Assembly (NCBI GenBank): GCA_046758905.1
Contig: JBHIBC010000004.1
Location: forward strand, 1 to 64,000
DNA length: 64,000 nucleotides
Direction: 5' to 3'
Source: JBHIBC01 sp046758905
Lineage (GTDB): Bacteria > Acidobacteriota > Polarisedimenticolia > Gp22-AA2
The notes under the pieces were generated by a model. It was given only the letters and a program-made list of their open reading frames with translations. It searched no databases and was not told the origin of the DNA. The position numbers and the translations under genes were made by a program. This document shows, piece by piece, positions 16,831 to 25,259 of this stretch. Every line of letters begins with the position of its first letter. The first letter of the stretch is position 1.

Positions 16831-17163
16831 CCTCGGCTCCTCCTGGCTCGATTCGACCGGGGGCCGGACCTCGCGATCTCCGGCCGGAGACCGCGGCCGC
16901 GCGAGGTTATCATATGGAAAATGCCCTACGACCGTGGTGATAGGACGCCGCCTGCCGCTCCCGACCCCCCGAAATCCCGCGCCTGCGCCTCGAGGCCGGT
17001 CGCCCTGGGCCACAGCCGTCGGATCTTGAAAGAACTCACTGAATCCAAAGAACTTGACATGTCGGCGTCCGCACTAAAGTAGGGCATTTTCCCACGCAAG
17101 AAGGCTGGGGGCGGGGCCGGAAGGACCGCGCGCCCGGCACCACCTCGCCCTGAGCGGGGGCGC
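16831..17163. other. Intergenic region with the first MITE-like copy
   Basis: This region separates fadL (minus) from the end of the FG-GAP protein gene (also minus). It is largely filled by the 177-bp repeat at 16916-17092. The remaining flanks hold no gene. Confidence 0.7.
16916..17092 (+). repeat. MITE-like element, copy 1 (177 bp)
   Basis: It begins with GGAAAATGCCCTAC and ends with its exact inverse GTAGGGCATTTTCC, a 14-bp perfect terminal inverted repeat. The whole body aligns in the same orientation with 41241-41418, including CGTGGTGAT, GAAATCCCGCGC, GCCGGTCGCCC and the right end CGCACTAAAGTAGGGCATTTT. No intact reading frame is inside. No clear target duplication flanks this copy. 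A TTGACA-like and TAAAGT pair near the right end could act as an outward promoter, although its spacing (15 nt) is short. Confidence 0.8.
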
Positions 17164-19545
17164 CTATCGCCCCGCCGGGAACCGGAAGCGGGTCACCTCC
17201 AAGGGCTCCAGCTCCGTAGCGGTCTCCACCACCCGGTAGGCCCGATCCATCGCCACGTCACGGAAGACCTGTCGCACGCCGCTCGCCGGCCAGGTCACTT
17301 CGATGTGCGCGATGGCGGCGGCCGCCCCCAGCCCGATCTCCTGCTGCAGGCTGTTCCCGCCGAAGCTGCCGCCGGTCCCAACGGTGGCGTAGATGTCGCG
17401 GCTTCCACCCGGCTCACGTACCCGAACCCGGATCCGGGCGCCGATCGCCGAGCGGTTGGAGCGCCGCCCCACCAGCCTGAGGGTGACCCAATGGTTGCCG
17501 TGGCCCGGGTTTTCGAACAGGACGCTGTAGGCGGCGTCGCTCCCGAAGAAGCCGCCCATCTCCGCGAACAGGTCCTGGTCCCCGTCGTTGTCGATGTCTC
17601 CGAACGCCACCCCATGGCCCTTCTGGAGGTGGCCGACGTCGGCGGAGACGGTCACGTCCTGAAACGTCCTGCCTCGGTCGTTGCGGAACAGCTGGTTCGG
17701 GATCAGGGTCGCGAGGTTCGGCTCGCCGGTGCCGAAGTAGGCGTCGGGCCAGCCGTCGTTATCGAGGTCGCCGAGATTGCTGCCCATCGGCAGCACGACC
17801 CGATCCAGCCGCGTCCGTCGCGTGACGTCGGAGAACGTCCCGTCGCCGTCGTTGTGGTACAGCCTCGGGACCTCCATCCGTTGCGGCCGCCCCATGTACA
17901 TCGCCGCCGCGCGGCCGACGCAGTCGGTCAGGCGGCAGGGCTTCTCCCACTGGAGGGTCTTGTAGCCGGCCACGAAGAGATCGAGCCACCCGTCGTTGTC
18001 GTAGTCCCAGAACCATGAGGGGAAGCTGTTGCGCGGCCCCACCACGCCCGCCTCGCGCGCCACCTCGGTGAACCGCCAGTCCTCACCGCCCGGACCCCGC
18101 TCGTTCCTCGGACCGTCGTTGCGGAACAGGAGGTTGTCGCCGTCGAGGACCGAGACGAACAGGTCCTGCCGCCCGTCGTTGTTGAAATCGCCCCAGACGA
18201 CCGCCTTGACGTAGCCGAGCGCGGTGTCGCCGAGGTTGATCGACCTGTCGGTGAAGGTGCCGTCACCGTTGTTGTGGTAGAGGGCGGACGGATGCGGGTC
18301 GCCCTCCATCGTCTCGTTGCCGATGAACAGGTCCAGCCAGCCGTCGTTGTCATAGTCCGCCCAGGCGGCGGTCTGGGTCGGGCGGAAGTTGAGCAGGCCG
18401 GCCTCCTCGGTGACGTCCTCGAAGGTGCCGTCGCCGTTGTTCCGCAGAAGCGAGTTGGGGAAGCGCCCTCCGGACCGCATCCAGCCGCCGCGCAGCACCA
18501 GAACGTCCGGGTAGCCGTTGTTGTCGTAGTCGGCGTGGACCATGTTGAGGCCGCCGAGCTCCCCCTCGAGCCCCGCGGCCTCCGTCCGCTCCTCGAACGT
18601 CCCGTCCCCGTTGTTGTGGAAGAGACGCATCTGGTCGCGCACCCCCATCGACGAGACCATGAGGTCGAGGAGACCGTCGCCGTCGAAATCCTCCATGATC
18701 CCTCCCCCGGCCTCACCGCGGATGGTGAGGCCGATGGCCGGCGCCACGTTGCGGAAGCGCTTGACCTCGTACTCAGCCGCGAACCTCTCGGGAGGGATCC
18801 GCCAGCGCTCGGGGACCCCGTCGGGATACTCCCCCAGGGTCATGTGGGCGATGTTGAGCAGCCACATCGCGCCCGGGTCGTCCGGGCGGTCCTCGAGGAT
18901 CGCCGTCAGATGCTCGATCGCCGCTCGCGAGCCGCGCTGTCTCGTGTGCACCCCGTCCCCCCGGATCGGCAGGAGGCAGGCGTGCTCCCGGTGCCGAACG
19001 AGGCAGTTCTCGGTCTCACCGAGCCGCAGGTAGGCCATGGCCAGGAACTCGCGGACCACTTCGGCCGGCGGGCCCGGGACGCCGCCCGTGCCGCCGGGCC
19101 CGAGGAACGGCTCGGTGAGGGCAATCGCCTCCTCCACCTCCCCCTGCTTGAGGAGCTCGTCGGCGAGATTGGTGGTCAGCATGATCCGCTGTGCCGGGAT
19201 GCGGGACCGCTCGATCGCCTTCCGCAGGAAGGCCGCCCGCTCGGCGTTGAGGAACTGGTTCTGGACCGGGTCGAGCCCGCCGATGATGTCGCGCAGGCGA
19301 GCCGCCATCCGGCGCGCCCCCGCACCCCTCTCAACGGTGAGGAACGCCGCCCGCTCCTCGGCCGCGCTGCGCTCATGGGTCGCGCGGGCGACCGTCGCGT
19401 CCTCGCCGGCCGGCCGTTCGGGCTCACTCGCGCACGAGGTCAGGACGGCGACGGCCCCGGCGCCGAGCGCGGCAACGAGACACAGGAGGGCTCCGCGCGG
19501 TCCGCGCGCCACGGTGAGGCTCCTCGCGTCGCTGACGGGGTCCAT
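17164..19545 (-). CDS. FG-GAP/VCBS repeat lipoprotein with ASPIC/UnbV domain
   Basis: 793 residues. The start at 19545 is chosen for its GGGAG site and lipoprotein signal ending in LTSCAS. A helical TPR-like region (about 60-240) with AFLRKAIERSRIPA and ADELLKQGEVEEAIALTE precedes a beta-propeller of FG-GAP units, each with DxDxDGxxDL calcium loops and HNNGDGTFE (at least seven). The C-terminus is an ASPIC/UnbV domain: GARIRVRV, YATVGTGGSFGGNS and IEVTWPASGVRQVF. Such proteins are anchored on the cell surface and probably bind ligands or other proteins; no enzymatic residues are evident. It is divergent from the ECF sigma gene (149-bp gap), so joint regulation is possible. Confidence 0.9.
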   Translation of the reverse strand: MDPVSDARSLTVARGPRGALLCLVAALGAGAVAVLTSCASEPERPAGEDATVARATHERSAAEERAAFLTVERGAGARRMAARLRDIIGGLDPVQNQFLNAERAAFLRKAIERSRIPAQRIMLTTNLADELLKQGEVEEAIALTEPFLGPGGTGGVPGPPAEVVREFLAMAYLRLGETENCLVRHREHACLLPIRGDGVHTRQRGSRAAIEHLTAILEDRPDDPGAMWLLNIAHMTLGEYPDGVPERWRIPPERFAAEYEVKRFRNVAPAIGLTIRGEAGGGIMEDFDGDGLLDLMVSSMGVRDQMRLFHNNGDGTFEERTEAAGLEGELGGLNMVHADYDNNGYPDVLVLRGGWMRSGGRFPNSLLRNNGDGTFEDVTEEAGLLNFRPTQTAAWADYDNDGWLDLFIGNETMEGDPHPSALYHNNGDGTFTDRSINLGDTALGYVKAVVWGDFNNDGRQDLFVSVLDGDNLLFRNDGPRNERGPGGEDWRFTEVAREAGVVGPRNSFPSWFWDYDNDGWLDLFVAGYKTLQWEKPCRLTDCVGRAAAMYMGRPQRMEVPRLYHNDGDGTFSDVTRRTRLDRVVLPMGSNLGDLDNDGWPDAYFGTGEPNLATLIPNQLFRNDRGRTFQDVTVSADVGHLQKGHGVAFGDIDNDGDQDLFAEMGGFFGSDAAYSVLFENPGHGNHWVTLRLVGRRSNRSAIGARIRVRVREPGGSRDIYATVGTGGSFGGNSLQQEIGLGAAAAIAHIEVTWPASGVRQVFRDVAMDRAYRVVETATELEPLEVTRFRFPAGR

Positions 19546-19578
19546 CGGCTCCCGGGGGTCTCGTGGCGGATCCGGGCG

Positions 19579-19584
19579 ATTGTA
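19579..19584 (-). promoter_or_regulatory. -10-like element for the FG-GAP lipoprotein
   Basis: TACAAT on the minus strand, 34 nt before the ATG at 19545. No strong -35 is seen. Confidence 0.3.
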
Positions 19585-19665
19585 CATCGCCGTCGGGCCC
19601 GGCGGGCCGGGGAGATCACATCCGGCCGCCCGTCGGGCCGCGGAACGGAATCGGGGCCTCGCGCG

Positions 19666-19671
19666 TACGAT
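19666..19671 (+). promoter_or_regulatory. -10-like element for the ECF sigma operon
   Basis: TACGAT on the plus strand, 23 nt before ATG 19695. The same hexamer lies before the genes at 8312 and 27028. Confidence 0.3.
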
Positions 19672-19694
19672 GGATCCGGGAGGCGCCGGGAGAG

Positions 19695-20273
19695 ATGACC
19701 GACCCTGACCTGCGCCTGGCCAGGAACGCCCGGCGCGGCGACCGCCAGGCACTGGAGGCACTCTATGACCGCCATAGGAGCCCGCTGTATGGGTTTCTGC
19801 TACGGCTGTCGGATGATGCGGTGGCCGCCGAGGATCTCTTCCAGGACGTATGGGTGAAGGTGATGCGAGGCATCGAGCGATTCGATCCGGAGCGGGGCTC
19901 ATTCCGCTCCTGGCTGTTCCGCGTCGCCGCCAACGCCAGCGCCGACCGGTGGCGGCGCGCGGCCGTGCGCTGGGGGCCGGAGCTGGACGCGCCCTCCGCC
20001 GACCCCCCGGAACGCGTGGTCGACAGGATCCCCGCCGTGGGTCCCGATCCCGAGCGGGCAAGCGCGGCGCGCGAGGCAGCCCGCGCGCTCAGCGCGTCGC
20101 TGGCCCGCCTGCCCGCGAAGCGGCGTGCCGCCGTCCTGCTCCGCCATCAGCAGGGACTCAGCTACGCCGAGATCGCGACCGCGCTGAAGGTGCCCGAGGG
20201 CACCGCGAAGACGATGGTGCATCGTGCCGTGACCTCGCTGAGACGAAGGCTCGCGGAGTGGTCCGATGAGTGA
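19695..20273 (+). CDS. ECF-family RNA polymerase sigma factor
   Basis: 192 residues. The sigma2 region includes ALEALYDRHRSPLYGFLL, AEDLFQDVWVKVM and FRSWLFRVAANASADRWRR. The sigma4 region has LPAKRRAAVLLRHQQGLSYAEIA and the recognition helix VPEGTAKTMVHRAV. It directs transcription of a regulon unknown here. The ATG is preceded by GGGAGAG. Its last codons overlap the start of the zinc-finger protein (20266) by 8 bp, the usual sigma/anti-sigma arrangement. Confidence 0.93.
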   Translation: MTDPDLRLARNARRGDRQALEALYDRHRSPLYGFLLRLSDDAVAAEDLFQDVWVKVMRGIERFDPERGSFRSWLFRVAANASADRWRRAAVRWGPELDAPSADPPERVVDRIPAVGPDPERASAAREAARALSASLARLPAKRRAAVLLRHQQGLSYAEIATALKVPEGTAKTMVHRAVTSLRRRLAEWSDE

Positions 20274-20712
20274 AGCGGCTTGCGCCGACCTGCGTCGGAG
20301 GGCGGCGCTGGGCGAGGAGCAGCTCGACCGGGGGCACCTGGCGGCGTGTCCGGGGTGTCGCGTGGAGATCGCGGCGATCCGATCCCTTTTCGAGAGGCTC
20401 GCCGAACGGGCCGCGGTCCGGCCGCCGGACAGCCTCGACGCCCGGGCCCGGGCCCTCATCCGGCGGTGGCGGGGCGTCCCGCACCCGGGCCCTCCTCCGC
20501 TGCCGCTGGTCGTCCTCGGGGCGCTGTGGTTCGTCGGTCTGGTGACGGCGCTGTCTTTGGTGATGGCCGGAACCCGGGTCGGTCCGGGAGCGCCCGCTCT
20601 CGCGCTGATCCTCGTGCTCGCTTACACGGTGTTGAGCTCGGTCGCGACGCTGCCGGTGATGTTCCTGCGGCCTTCCGGGCGGCGTTCTCGACCGGTGGAG
20701 GTCCCACGATGA
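20266..20712 (+). CDS. Putative zinc-finger anti-sigma factor (membrane)
   Basis: 148 residues. The cytoplasmic N-terminal part has HLAACPGCRVEI, the HxxxCxxC zinc motif of anti-sigma (ZAS) domains, followed by helices. Two transmembrane segments (about 82-101 and 108-132) follow. It overlaps the sigma gene by 8 bp and the next gene by 4 bp (ATGA). It probably holds the ECF sigma factor inactive at the membrane. Assignment comes from motif and position. Confidence 0.8.
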   Translation: MSEAACADLRRRAALGEEQLDRGHLAACPGCRVEIAAIRSLFERLAERAAVRPPDSLDARARALIRRWRGVPHPGPPPLPLVVLGALWFVGLVTALSLVMAGTRVGPGAPALALILVLAYTVLSSVATLPVMFLRPSGRRSRPVEVPR

Positions 20713-21272
20713 ACGATCTGTCGCGCTGGACTCTGTGCGGCGCTCTTCCCTGCCTGGTGATCGGGTTGCTGTTCATCGGCCTGCTCGGGGCCGCCGCCTT
20801 CGGATGGGTCGGCGCCGAAGGCCACGGCCTCTACTCCTGGGGCTTGCTCGGCCCCATCCGGGCCCCATGGGTCCTGCCGGGCCTGTGGCTCCTCGGGCTG
20901 TGCGCGCTGATCCAGGTCTCGCTGGCGGTCTGGGTGGGCCTGGACGCGAACCGACGTGGCATGAACGGTCTTCTGTGGGGCGCGCTCGTTCTGTTCACCT
21001 GCGTAGTCGGTCTGGTCGTCTATCTCATTGTCACCCGGGGAGCACCATCGCCGGCGGCGACCGCCGCGACGGCGCCGGGCTTCGGCGGCGAGCTGCAGCC
21101 CGCGACCTGTCGGCGCTGTGGCGCCGCCGTCCAGCCCCAGTTCCGCGTCTGCCCCTTCTGCAGCGCCCCGCTCGGCGCCCGCTGCCCGAAATGCTCGCAG
21201 TCGATCGCGAGCGGCTGGAAGGTCTGTCCCAACTGCGCCCAGCCGCTCGGAGCGAGCGAGACGCCCGCCTGA
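20709..21272 (+). CDS. Membrane protein with C-terminal double zinc ribbon
   Basis: 187 residues. Three transmembrane helices (about 8-30, 45-72, 82-105) precede a linker and two zinc ribbons: CRRCGAAV with CPFCSAP, and CPKCSQSI with CPNCAQP. The last helix resembles PLD-nuclease-N type membrane segments (LLWGALVLFTCVVGLVVYLI). It overlaps the anti-sigma gene by 4 bp, so it belongs to the ECF operon and may sense or relay the envelope signal. The function is not known. Confidence 0.75.
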   Translation: MNDLSRWTLCGALPCLVIGLLFIGLLGAAAFGWVGAEGHGLYSWGLLGPIRAPWVLPGLWLLGLCALIQVSLAVWVGLDANRRGMNGLLWGALVLFTCVVGLVVYLIVTRGAPSPAATAATAPGFGGELQPATCRRCGAAVQPQFRVCPFCSAPLGARCPKCSQSIASGWKVCPNCAQPLGASETPA

Positions 21273-21424
21273 TCCGAGGCCTCCGGCCGGATCGCCCGCG
21301 GCGGGAGGATCGGCGGCACGCGCGTCTCCCATCCGCGCCCCGAATGTCGTAGTCTTTCCGGGCCGCGCCGCCCCTGTCCGGGACGTGGCCCGGAATGCTC
21401 CCCAAGGACGAAGGAGGCAATGAC

Positions 21425-21553
21425 ATGGCCAGGCCCCCGATGCGCGACGCGCGACGCGCCGTCCCCGGCGGGGTGGCGCCCGGGACCGATGCCGGCGCGG
21501 CTCGGCGCCGGGGCCCCGGTGCCGTCCCCGGAGCGCTCGGCGAGCCGCACTGA
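21425..21553 (+). CDS. Possible 42-residue leader peptide before the symporter genes
   Basis: ATG 21425 lies 7 nt after a perfect AAGGAGG (21411-21417). The frame encodes MARPPMRDARRAVPG and continues Ala/Gly/Arg/Pro-rich to TGA at 21553, 11 nt before the next small gene. The composition is what random high-GC sequence would give, so only the strong ribosome binding site speaks for it. It might be a translated leader. Confidence 0.3.
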   Translation: MARPPMRDARRAVPGGVAPGTDAGAARRRGPGAVPGALGEPH

Positions 21554-21564
21554 GGCCGCGCCGG

Positions 21565-21666
21565 ATGCCCGTCTTCACTTCGGCCGTCATCATCGGATCC
21601 TGGCTGCTCCTCGTCGGCCTGACCGCTCTCGCCTACCGGTTCAACCGCGACAGGGGTAAGGATTGA
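21565..21666 (+). CDS. 33-residue symporter small accessory protein
   Basis: The protein MPVFTSAVIIGSWLLLVG continues through one transmembrane helix (about residues 6-25) to a basic end YRFNRDRGKD. Its TGA overlaps the TTG start of the symporter by 4 bp (TTGA), a clear coupling signal. Very short single-helix proteins encoded just before SSS- and NSS-type transporters act as small subunits (MetS in MetPS is the known NSS case). It probably stabilises or completes the adjacent PutP-like symporter. Confidence 0.7.
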   Translation: MPVFTSAVIIGSWLLLVGLTALAYRFNRDRGKD

Positions 21667-23126
21667 GCGGCGACCCCTGGATCCTTGCCGGCCTCCTGCT
21701 CTACTTGCTTGTCGTGCTGGGCGTCGGCCTCGCCGCCTGCCGCTACATGAAGACCCTGGACGATTTCGTCCTGGGCGGCCGCCGGCTCGGCCCCTTGGTG
21801 TCGGCGATCTCGGAGCGCGCCTCGGGCGAGTCGGCCTGGTTCCTGCTGGGGCTGCCCGGGGCCGCCTACGGGCTGGGCTTTACCGAGTACTGGTCGGTGA
21901 TCGGGATCGCTTCGGGCATCCTGTTCTCCTGGACTTTCATCGCCATTCCGCTGCGGCGCGAGACGGCTCGCATGGGCGCCCTCACGCTGCCCGACTACTT
22001 CGAGCTGCGGTTCGACGACCGGACGCGCCTGTTGCGGATCGTATCGATGGTGGCGATCCTGCTCTTCTATACCGCCTATGTGGCGGCGCAGCTCCACGGC
22101 GCAGGCAAGATCCTGAACGCCACGTTCGGGATCGCGCCGCACTGGGGGATCGTCATCGGCGCGGCCGTCGTCGTCTTCTACACCCTCATGGGAGGGTTCC
22201 TGGCGGTCGCCTGGACCGACCTGGTGCAAGGTCTGCTGATGAGCGCCGTGGCGGTCATTCTCCCGGTGGTGGGCCTGATCCGGCTGGGCGGGCCTCGGGC
22301 CCTGGTCGAGGCGGTCTCGACGCGCGGGCCGGATTACCTCAGCATGAGCGGTGGCGAGGTCGGGCGTGCCTTCCTGTTCGGAGTCGTGGTCGGCGGCCTC
22401 TCCTGGGGATTCGGCTACCTCGGCCAGCCGCACCTCCTGACCCGCTACATGGCGATCCAGCGCACGTCGGAGCTGCGCCGGGGCGGGCTGATCGCCATGG
22501 CGTGGGTGCTGATCTCTTACTGGGGCGCACCGCTCATCGGAGTGGTCGGCTTGGCGATCCTCGGACCGGGTCTCGCCGACCCCGAGCAGGTGATGCCGCT
22601 GCTCGCCAAGGAGCTGATGCCGGGGGCTCTGGCGGGGCTGATGATCGCCGGTGCGACGGCCGCGATGATGTCGACCGCCGACAGCCAGCTCCTGGTCGCG
22701 ACATCGACGCTGATCGAGGACACCTACGTGCGGCTGTTCCGGCCCCGGGCGTCGCCGGGCCGGCTGGTGCTACTGTCCCGGCTCGCCACCATCCTGCTGG
22801 CGTCGGTGGCCTTCGCCCTGGCGATGGCTGCGCTCCACGGCTCCGAGCTCATCGACGGCATGGTGGCGTACGCCTGGACCGGCCTGGGAGCGTCGTTCGG
22901 ACCCCCGCTCGTGCTTGCGCTCTGGTGGCGCCGCACCACCCGCGGCGGTGCGCTGGCGGGGATGCTGGGCGGGATGACGGCGACGGTGCTCTGGAGGAAC
23001 GTGGCGGCGCTGAACGTTCTGCTGGACATCAAGGCGGCCGCCGTGCTGATCAGCGCCGCGCTGGTCGTCGCGGTGAGCCTCGCGGGTCCGCTCCCCGACT
23101 CCCTCCGCCGCTGCCCTCCGCGTTGA
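21663..23126 (+). CDS. Sodium:solute symporter, PutP-like (SSS family)
   Basis: 487 residues with about 13 hydrophobic helices. The family signature is present: DDFVLGGRRLGPLVSAIS, ASGESAWFLLGLPGAAY and GFGYLGQPHLLTRYMAI, followed by MIAGATAAMMSTADSQLL, where the Ser/Thr-rich helix helps form the Na2 site. It imports an amino acid or carboxylate with Na+. PutP-type sequence suggests proline, but the substrate is not fixed by what can be seen. It starts at TTG 21663, overlapping the 33-residue accessory gene. Confidence 0.9.
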   Translation: MSGDPWILAGLLLYLLVVLGVGLAACRYMKTLDDFVLGGRRLGPLVSAISERASGESAWFLLGLPGAAYGLGFTEYWSVIGIASGILFSWTFIAIPLRRETARMGALTLPDYFELRFDDRTRLLRIVSMVAILLFYTAYVAAQLHGAGKILNATFGIAPHWGIVIGAAVVVFYTLMGGFLAVAWTDLVQGLLMSAVAVILPVVGLIRLGGPRALVEAVSTRGPDYLSMSGGEVGRAFLFGVVVGGLSWGFGYLGQPHLLTRYMAIQRTSELRRGGLIAMAWVLISYWGAPLIGVVGLAILGPGLADPEQVMPLLAKELMPGALAGLMIAGATAAMMSTADSQLLVATSTLIEDTYVRLFRPRASPGRLVLLSRLATILLASVAFALAMAALHGSELIDGMVAYAWTGLGASFGPPLVLALWWRRTTRGGALAGMLGGMTATVLWRNVAALNVLLDIKAAAVLISAALVVAVSLAGPLPDSLRRCPPR

Positions 23127-23172
23127 CCGGGAGCCGGCGCGCGGCCGGCCGCCCCCGGGGCCGGGCACCGCG

Positions 23173-23601
23173 TCAGCGCCCCCGGGGGCTCCCACGCGCA
23201 GGACGGCCCGTCAGGTCGGCCAGCGTGGTGCGGCTGGACCAGGCGTAGAAGGCGTCGTTCAGCTCGGTCCAGGACTGGTGCAGCGGGCAGGGGCTCGCGG
23301 CGTCGCAGCGGCCGCTGCCGAACACGCACAGATCACGCTCGAGCGATCCGCCGGCGGCCTCGAAGACGTCCAGGAGCCGGACACGCGCGGGCCGACGCGC
23401 GAGGATGAAGCCGCCGCCGTGCCCCTTGCTCGCCCGCAGCAGTCCCCTCGCCACCAGGCGGTGCAGGATCTTCGACAGATAGGCGCCCGGGACACCCGTG
23501 ATCCGTGAGAGGTCCCGCGCCCGCACCGGCGTGCCGGCCGGGACCGACGCCAGATGCATCATAGCGCGCAGGGCATATTGCGCTGCCTGGTTCACGTGCA
23601 T
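23173..23601 (-). CDS. Rrf2-family transcriptional regulator with Fe-S Cys motif
   Basis: 142 residues from ATG 23601 (MHVNQAAQYALRAMMHLAS); a start 14 codons further upstream is possible. The winged-helix domain has ARDLSRITGVPGAYLSKILH and RASKGHGGGFILAR. Three cysteines at 92, 99 and 105 (C-x6-C-x5-C in LCVFGSGRCDAASPC) match the iron-sulfur cluster site of IscR/NsrR/RirA-type regulators. It therefore probably senses NO, redox state or iron. The target is not adjacent with certainty: the permease operon starts upstream on the same strand and the symporter ends convergently. Confidence 0.9.
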   Translation of the reverse strand: MHVNQAAQYALRAMMHLASVPAGTPVRARDLSRITGVPGAYLSKILHRLVARGLLRASKGHGGGFILARRPARVRLLDVFEAAGGSLERDLCVFGSGRCDAASPCPLHQSWTELNDAFYAWSSRTTLADLTGRPARGSPRGR

Positions 23602-23873
23602 GGAAAGATGTTGCCCCGCATCCGCTCGACGGTGCCGGCGCACGGAACGCGCCCACCGCCGTCCTCGTCCTTCCGCAGGTTTGGACCTGCCGACGCTGTC
23701 TCACCCTCTCCCGGCTCCAAGATAACACAGCCGACATCGATATCCACTGAAGCCCCCGGCGTGAGCCGGCGGCGGCGCCGGCGGGAACGGCGCGCCCGAC
23801 ACGGCCGGCCAAAGCGCCCCGGGTCTCGGGCCTCCGGCTGCAGGCGCTCGACTCCCTCTCTCGAGAGAACTGC

Positions 23874-25208
23874 TCAGACACCATCGTGGCGGCGGGCGCG
23901 TCGCCTGGCGTCGGCGCCCGCCAGCGCGTAGATCACGGGCCCGAGCGCGATGAACCCCAGTCCCCAGGCCAGGTGCGTGGCCGCGACCGTGAGCAACACG
24001 TACAGCGCGATGAGCGTCGGAACCGCCGCGGTGACGATCAGCACGGGCCAGCCGCCGGGGATCTCGAAGGAGCCCCTGAGCTCAGGACGCCTCCAACGCA
24101 GGATGATCGGCGTCACGAAGGTCAGGATGTAGGTGGGCAGGGCCAGCCAGGTGCTGAACTCGAGCAGATCCCTGAAGTCGAAAAGATAGGTCAGCACGCT
24201 GTAGGCGACACCCTGCAGGACGAGGATCACGGTGGGCGTCCTGTAGCGCGGGTGAAGCCGCGTCAGCCAGGGTGGCAATACGCCCTCGCGGGCCATCGCG
24301 TACGGCACGCGCGAGATGATCAGCTGCTCGCTGTTGAACAGGCCGATGTTGGAGACCTGGGCGGCGAGGACGACGAACCCTCCGAGCACGGCGCCCCCGA
24401 GGGCCACAGCCACGTTATCGAGGTGTCCCGTGCTCCAAGCGGTCCAGTCGGGCGTCACTCCGAGCGCAACGACGAGCGGGAGAATGTAGACCACCATCGA
24501 CAGCGGCAGGAAGCCGGCCAGCACCTTCGGGTAGCTCCTCTCCGGCTCGACGATCTCTTCGCTCGCGGCCGCCAGGGCCCCGTAGCCCGCGTAGTTCCAC
24601 AGGGCCCAGACGAGCGCGGCGTGCAGCGCCGTCCTGAAGGATTCCCCCTCCGGGATCCAGGGGGAGAGGTTCGAAAGGCGCAGGTGCTCCCAGCCGAGGA
24701 CGATGATGGCGAGGACCGGCAGGATCTGGGCCACGGCCATCCACAGCGACAGCCGTCCGACCTCCTTGACCCCTCTGATGTTCAGCCAGGTACAGGCCCA
24801 GATCACGACGAGGCAGATGGACCAGTTGAACCCGTGACCCAGGTCGAGGTCGAGATGCCGCGACACCTCGGTCAACAGGTAGGCCGCCACGAGAGGCGGA
24901 TACAGGGCCGCGTCCAGGACCCACGTCAGCCAGTCCAGATAGGTCAGCTGGAACGACCAGAAGGGGCCGAGGCTGGCGCGGAACCACTGCCAGATGCCTC
25001 CCTGCACCGGGATCTTCGTGACCAGCTCAGCGACGATCAGCGCGTACGGCGCCGCCCACAGGAACGCCATCAGCGTCATGACCAGGATCGCGAGCCCCGG
25101 ACCCGCGCTGGGCACGATCTCTTCCGTCCCGAACGGTCCGCCGCACAGCAGGACGTACATGGTGGCCAGCAGCGGGATCGGCCTCAGCCCCCGTCGCAGC
25201 CCGTTCAC
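23874..25208 (-). CDS. APC-family amino acid/polyamine permease
   Basis: 444 residues with about 12 transmembrane helices. The first helix region has the APC substrate-binding break GGPFGTEEIVPSAGPG. AELVTKIPVQGGIWQWF, ALWNYAGYGALAAASEEI and NSEQLIISRVPYAMAREG are family segments. It lies 51 bp downstream of the agmatinase gene on the same strand, so its likely substrate is agmatine, a polyamine or a guanidino compound. This is inference from context. Confidence 0.88.
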   Translation of the reverse strand: MNGLRRGLRPIPLLATMYVLLCGGPFGTEEIVPSAGPGLAILVMTLMAFLWAAPYALIVAELVTKIPVQGGIWQWFRASLGPFWSFQLTYLDWLTWVLDAALYPPLVAAYLLTEVSRHLDLDLGHGFNWSICLVVIWACTWLNIRGVKEVGRLSLWMAVAQILPVLAIIVLGWEHLRLSNLSPWIPEGESFRTALHAALVWALWNYAGYGALAAASEEIVEPERSYPKVLAGFLPLSMVVYILPLVVALGVTPDWTAWSTGHLDNVAVALGGAVLGGFVVLAAQVSNIGLFNSEQLIISRVPYAMAREGVLPPWLTRLHPRYRTPTVILVLQGVAYSVLTYLFDFRDLLEFSTWLALPTYILTFVTPIILRWRRPELRGSFEIPGGWPVLIVTAAVPTLIALYVLLTVAATHLAWGLGFIALGPVIYALAGADARRRARRHDGV

Positions 25209-25259
25209 GTGTGATCCATCACGAGGCGTCTCGTTCCGGATGGCTGTGCCCCGGCGCGC

